In this document: positions 42,542 through 45,716 of the stretch, one piece after another
Position numbering within the stretch: the first letter of the stretch is position 1
Layout of the letters: each line of letters begins with the position of its first letter
Source of the DNA: Fidelibacterota bacterium
Lineage (GTDB): Bacteria > Fidelibacterota > Fidelibacteria > Fidelibacterales > Fidelibacteraceae
Assembly: GCA_021734505.1 (NCBI GenBank)
Contig: JAIPIT010000007.1
Location: 1 to 45,716, forward strand
Length of the DNA: 45,716 bases
Direction of reading: 5' to 3'
Made by a program: the position numbers and the translations under genes
The notes under the pieces: generated by a model
The model's database searches: none
Seen by the model: only the letters and a program-made list of their open reading frames with translations
What the model was told of the DNA's origin: nothing

Positions 42542-43084
42542 ATGGAAATCATAAAAACATTATTCGACAATGTAAAATGCATTAAAATGCCAAAGTATGA
42601 TGATGAGCGAGGATCATTTATAAAATGGTATAACGATACATCATTCGAAAAACAGGGAATATCAGCTTGTTTCAAAGAGTCTTATTTTTCAATTTCCAAT
42701 AAAGATGTTATTCGTGGTATGCATTTCCAAAGCCCTCCTGCGGATCATGAAAAATTTGTATCGGTATCATATGGGGCAGTAAGAGATGTTATTCTTGATA
42801 TTCGTAAAAATAGTCCAACTTATGGAAAAACTGAAGAAATAATTCTTTCGGCAGAAAATCATTTGGCTTTGTTTATACCTAAAGGTTTTGCTCATGGATT
42901 TGTTAGTTTGGAAGATCACACCATCATGAATTATCTTGTTTCTACGGTGCATAGCCCTGAACACGATAAAGCCATTCGCTGGGATTCGTTTTCTTATGAT
43001 TGGAAGATCGAAAAACCTGTGATCTCAAAAAGGGATGAAGAGGCAGGTACTTTTAGCGATTTTATAAGTCCATTCGAACTGTAA
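42542..43084 (+). CDS. RmlC-like cupin nucleotide-sugar epimerase
   Basis: From ATG 42542 (a GTG at 42530 is an alternative) the protein has 180 residues. It belongs to the dTDP-4-dehydrorhamnose 3,5-epimerase family: DDERGSFIKWY, the catalytic base His61 in IRGMHFQSPP, VILDIRKNSPTYG and FIPKGFAHGF. The position just before (S/A)P that is Tyr (the proton donor) in classic RmlC is His137 here (STVHSPEHD). That could restrict epimerisation to one carbon or change the substrate. Given its neighbours the substrate is likely a CDP-linked 4-keto sugar, as for AscE of the ascarylose pathway (inference). No clear ribosome binding site is visible. Confidence 0.85.
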   Translation: MEIIKTLFDNVKCIKMPKYDDERGSFIKWYNDTSFEKQGISACFKESYFSISNKDVIRGMHFQSPPADHEKFVSVSYGAVRDVILDIRKNSPTYGKTEEIILSAENHLALFIPKGFAHGFVSLEDHTIMNYLVSTVHSPEHDKAIRWDSFSYDWKIEKPVISKRDEEAGTFSDFISPFEL

Positions 43085-43101
43085 TAATAGAAAAATAAAG
43101 T

Positions 43102-43977
43102 ATGAAAATATTTATCATTGGAGCATCTGGATTAGTAGGAGGGAATTGCATGCAATGTATGCGAAAAGATCCTGCTATGGATGTGATCGGTTCCCATTAT
43201 TCTTTTGCGACAATCGATACTGAGTACTTCAATGTATTCAATCCGGCAGGTTCAACATTTGATCTTGCAGCTTTTGACCCCGATGTAATATTGCATACGG
43301 GAGCGTTGACCCATGTTGATCGTTGCGAAACTCATCCCGAAGAAAGCTTTCATCATACTGTAGAATCTACACAGGCGGCTCTGGCGCTTGCTGAGAAATT
43401 CCATTCAAAATTTGTATATATTTCTACGGATTATATATTCGACGGAAGATCAGGACCTTATAGTGAAACGGATCCCATAAATCCCATAAGTATTTATGGA
43501 AAGCATAAATGGCAAGCCGAGGAGATCATTCGAAATACAATCGATGATCATTTGATCCTGCGTATCACGAATGTGTATGGTGATGAGGTCAGAGGAAAGA
43601 ATTTTGTAGCATTCGTGGCAGGTATCGCTCAATCAGGAGAAGAACGTACTTTACGTTTACCTGTCGACCAATATGCCACACCCATTAATGCAAGTGATGT
43701 TGGAAAATTTGCTTGCAGTTTGATCAAAGATAATAAACGAGGCACATATAATCTTGCCTCCGATGAATATCTCAATCGGGTTGAACTTGCTAAAAAAGTA
43801 TTAGGCTATTTCCCTGCTTCTAAGGTTGAGATAGAAGCGGTCTCGACTTGGGAATTGGGACAAGCTGCGCCCCGGCCTTTAATGGGCGGTCTAAAGACAG
43901 ATAAAATTAAAAACGAATATCCTAAACTAAAATTTACGACGGTTGATGATTATATGGAGAAACGATATGGAATTTAA
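43102..43977 (+). CDS. RmlD-like NAD(P)H-dependent 4-keto-sugar reductase
   Basis: The 291-residue short-chain dehydrogenase resembles dTDP-4-dehydrorhamnose reductase. It has the N-terminal GASGLVGG nucleotide loop, HTGALTHVDRCE, YISTDYIFDGRSGPY and the catalytic Tyr/Lys in YGKHKWQAE. RITNVYG and PINASDVGKF follow. In this cluster it should reduce the C4 keto group in the last step to the finished CDP-sugar. Its stop overlaps the rfbH start by 11 bp, so the two are translated together. Confidence 0.87.
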   Translation: MKIFIIGASGLVGGNCMQCMRKDPAMDVIGSHYSFATIDTEYFNVFNPAGSTFDLAAFDPDVILHTGALTHVDRCETHPEESFHHTVESTQAALALAEKFHSKFVYISTDYIFDGRSGPYSETDPINPISIYGKHKWQAEEIIRNTIDDHLILRITNVYGDEVRGKNFVAFVAGIAQSGEERTLRLPVDQYATPINASDVGKFACSLIKDNKRGTYNLASDEYLNRVELAKKVLGYFPASKVEIEAVSTWELGQAAPRPLMGGLKTDKIKNEYPKLKFTTVDDYMEKRYGI

Positions 43978-45280
43978 GAATATTGATAAAAATTTAAATA
44001 AAATACTGACAAAGATAGCCCGCGAAAAAGTGGGAAAAGATATTGAACCGGGAAAAGATTATATTCCCGCTTCCGGAAAAGTGTTGTTTGAGCAGGATCT
44101 TCTCTACGGAGTTGAAGCTGTTTTAGATGCCTGGCTGACCGGCGGACGTTTTAATGCCGAATTTGAAGAACGTCTTGCATCGATGATCGGTAATAAACGC
44201 GTATTGACAACCAATTCCGGTTCTTCGGCAAACTTATTGGCCTTTGCAACGCTCACTTCGCCAAAGCTTGGAGACAAGGCATTAAAAGCCGGTGATGAAG
44301 TGATTACCGTTGCATCCGGGTTTCCTACGACAGTCAATCCTATCTTACAATATCACTGCATCCCTGTTTTTGTGGATGTGAGTATTCCGGGTTATAACGC
44401 TAATGTTGCCATGCTTGAAGAAGCCGTTTCTTCTAAAACAAAAGCCATCATGCTGGCGCACACATTGGGAAATCCTTTTGATCTCGATGCTGTTATGGCT
44501 GTGGCCAAAAAACATGATCTCTGGGTGATAGAGGATAACTGTGATGCACTTGGTGCGGAATTTGATGGTAAGAAAACCGGCACCTTCGGACATCTTGCCA
44601 CCTGCTCCTTTTACCCTGCTCACCACATTACCATGGGCGAGGGGGGAGCCGTTCTGATCAATGACCCCAAACTGATCCGTATTGCCGAGAGTATGCGCGA
44701 TTGGGGACGGGATTGCTGGTGTGAGACCGGTCATGACAATACCTGCAAGAATCGTTTTTGGGGACAGTATGGCAATTTACCTTTTGGTTACGACCATAAA
44801 TATGTCTATTCGGAACGCGGATTTAATTTCAAGATTACTGATATCCAGGCAGCTATTGGCCTAAGTCAAATGGAACGCATGGAACCTTTTGCCGAAAAAC
44901 GCCGGTATAATCATGCATACTTGACCAACCTGGTAAAGAGCGAATTGGGTGACATGATGATTGTGGATGAAGCACATCCTAAAGCTCTACCTTCATGGTT
45001 TGGTTGCACCTTTACACTTAAAGAAAACTTTCCCAAGAACAGACATGCACTCCTGCAATACCTCGAAGACCATAAAGTCGGCTCACGCCTATTATTCGCC
45101 GGTAACATCCTAAAACAACCGGGTTACCTTGATATGCCACATCGAGTCGTTGGTCCCTTAGACAACACCGATCGTGTCATGAACGACACCTTTTGGGTAG
45201 GGAGTTGGCCTGGATTAGAGGATAAACATCTAGACTATATAGCTGAACAAATGGTCGATTTTGTCAATGAAAATAAATAA
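43967..45280 (+). CDS. rfbH: CDP-4-keto-6-deoxyglucose 3-dehydrase (E1)
   Basis: Starting at ATG 43967 (GGAG seven bases upstream) gives 437 residues, the length of characterised E1. The aminotransferase-fold enzyme removes the C3 hydroxyl of CDP-4-keto-6-deoxyglucose using PMP and a [2Fe-2S] cluster. The usual PLP lysine is replaced by His (His219/220 in SFYPAHHITMGEGG), which marks dehydrases rather than aminotransferases. The cluster motif C-X57-C-X1-C-X7-C is complete at C192, C250, C252 and C260. It needs an electron-donor reductase (E3), not seen here. The frame may also start upstream at 43943 or 43946, but without a ribosome binding site. Confidence 0.95.
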   Translation: MEFKNIDKNLNKILTKIAREKVGKDIEPGKDYIPASGKVLFEQDLLYGVEAVLDAWLTGGRFNAEFEERLASMIGNKRVLTTNSGSSANLLAFATLTSPKLGDKALKAGDEVITVASGFPTTVNPILQYHCIPVFVDVSIPGYNANVAMLEEAVSSKTKAIMLAHTLGNPFDLDAVMAVAKKHDLWVIEDNCDALGAEFDGKKTGTFGHLATCSFYPAHHITMGEGGAVLINDPKLIRIAESMRDWGRDCWCETGHDNTCKNRFWGQYGNLPFGYDHKYVYSERGFNFKITDIQAAIGLSQMERMEPFAEKRRYNHAYLTNLVKSELGDMMIVDEAHPKALPSWFGCTFTLKENFPKNRHALLQYLEDHKVGSRLLFAGNILKQPGYLDMPHRVVGPLDNTDRVMNDTFWVGSWPGLEDKHLDYIAEQMVDFVNENK

Positions 45281-45303
45281 ATCGTTGAAATGACGAATGG
45301 TAA

Positions 45304-45324
45304 AGACGGAGCATTGCTCCGTCT
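45304..45324. repeat. Perfect 10-bp-arm palindrome with CTCTAC-type flank
   Basis: AGACGGAGCA and TGCTCCGTCT form perfect arms around one T, followed by CTACA. It has no T-run and is followed by a separate terminator, so it looks like a dispersed intergenic palindrome. Two short heptamer-like units (AATGACG, AATGGTA) precede it. Confidence 0.65.
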
Positions 45325-45345
45325 CTACAAATATAAGATATACAA

Positions 45346-45371
45346 AAACGCCCCGAATTTTCGGGGCGTTT
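45346..45371 (-). terminator. Rho-independent terminator between rfbH and the convergent gene
   Basis: AAACGCCCCGAA pairs with TTCGGGGCGTTT around a short TT loop. The T-run lies on the minus-strand side, so it mainly ends the unknown minus-strand gene; it may also act in the plus direction. Confidence 0.9.
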
Positions 45372-45387
45372 CCATATATCGTTTGAT

Positions 45388-45716
45388 CTATTTTATATGC
45401 AACAATTCATCCAGATCGTGAAGAGTCGGAGGAAAGGGCGCTGTCTTGTATGTAGCAATGGCATCAATATTAGATTTAAATGCATTTTTTATTTCTGTAA
45501 CCCGTTTGGGATATTCCACCTGCCATGTTTGACCCGGGACGAGGTTATGAAGCGGAACACAAATAACAACATAATTTAAAACATAACCTTCTTTCGTCAA
45601 ATCTACAACTAGAGCATAGTCATAATTAGTTTCATAGCCGTTTGCAACGAAATGAAACTCAGGTTCACCGATCGTACGTCGAAGAATTTCTTCGTTATTT
45701 TGCCAAAATCCCTGAA
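45388..45716 (-). CDS. 3' part of an unknown gene, cut by the window edge
   Basis: The reading frame is open from the window end to the stop at 45388, about 108 codons plus the stop. The visible C-terminal part reads through FWQNNEEILRRTIGEPEFH, YETNYDYALVVDLTKEGYV and WQVEYPKRVTEIK to a terminal DELLHIK. It is soluble-looking and mixed alpha/beta; I recognise no family. It is convergent with rfbH and has its own terminator. The start and most of the protein lie outside. Confidence 0.65.
   Translation of the reverse strand, partial: QGFWQNNEEILRRTIGEPEFHFVANGYETNYDYALVVDLTKEGYVLNYVVICVPLHNLVPGQTWQVEYPKRVTEIKNAFKSNIDAIATYKTAPFPPTLHDLDELLHIK

Noticed and set aside
44345-44734. A 129-codon minus-strand frame opposite rfbH
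   Set aside because: The plus strand encodes the [2Fe-2S] and His motif of E1 across this stretch; the antisense frame has no recognisable domain.

Overview
The window is an AT-rich chromosomal segment with dense, mostly same-strand operons. It has many secreted and outer-membrane proteins: PorV-like barrels, an Asp-box protein with a C-terminal FlgD/T9SS-like Ig module, several lipoproteins, and barrels ending in Phe or Leu. It also has a DUF2723 membrane protein, a DUF1844 protein and a bacterial cyclic-2,3-diphosphoglycerate-synthase-type protein. Together these suggest a Gram-negative bacterium of the FCB superphylum, possibly near Cloacimonadota or Marinimicrobia. That placement is inferred from gene content only. 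I see no insertion sequence, prophage, CRISPR array or rRNA.

Layout. 1-5.8 kb (+): an export cluster (Asp-box protein, two PorV-like barrels, lipoprotein), then a serine beta-lactamase-fold lipoprotein and an unknown exported protein. 5.8-9.7 kb (-): a cysteine-rich PAS protein, the ribosome-associated GTPase BipA/TypA, tRNA-Gly(CCC) and a class I aminotransferase. tRNA-Gly(GCC) follows. 10-16.5 kb (+): DsbD, a complete succinate dehydrogenase/fumarate reductase operon (two cytochrome b anchors, flavoprotein, iron-sulfur protein; successive genes overlap by 4 bp), and an MmgE/PrpD-family gene. 16.5-18.3 kb (+): two small exported barrel proteins, each behind a good sigma70-type promoter. The first carries an acyl-carrier-protein-like helical segment before the barrel. 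18.3-22.7 kb (+): hexose phosphomutase, short-chain polyprenyl synthase, HPr and PTS Enzyme I, tightly packed.

22.7-30.6 kb (-): RNase III, L32 and DUF177 (a compact yceD-rpmF-rnc group with a long hairpin just before rnc), a SPOR lipoprotein, Ndk, the cDPG-synthase-like protein, Lon and DusB. 30.7-34.1 kb: two alpha/beta-hydrolase esterases flanking an orphan sensor histidine kinase on the minus strand. 34.2-39.5 kb (+): RecG, DUF1844 and DUF2723. 39.5-45.3 kb (+): a surface-polysaccharide cluster with a family 2 glycosyltransferase, glucose-1-phosphate cytidylyltransferase, CDP-glucose 4,6-dehydratase, an RmlC-like cupin epimerase, an RmlD-like reductase and the PLP/[2Fe-2S] 3-dehydrase RfbH. 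This gene set points to a CDP-3,6-dideoxyhexose; an ascarylose-type route would use both the epimerase and the reductase. The window closes with the 3' part of an unknown minus-strand gene.

The most unusual structure is between genes. At least eight spacers contain degenerate tandem arrays of exactly 7 bp period, in two consensus classes, and two of these spacers also carry a short palindrome. No stretch longer than about 300 bases lacks a gene once the two tRNAs are counted. The longest plain spacer, 36297-36537, holds a heptamer array, a palindrome, a second heptamer array and otherwise AT-rich DNA.
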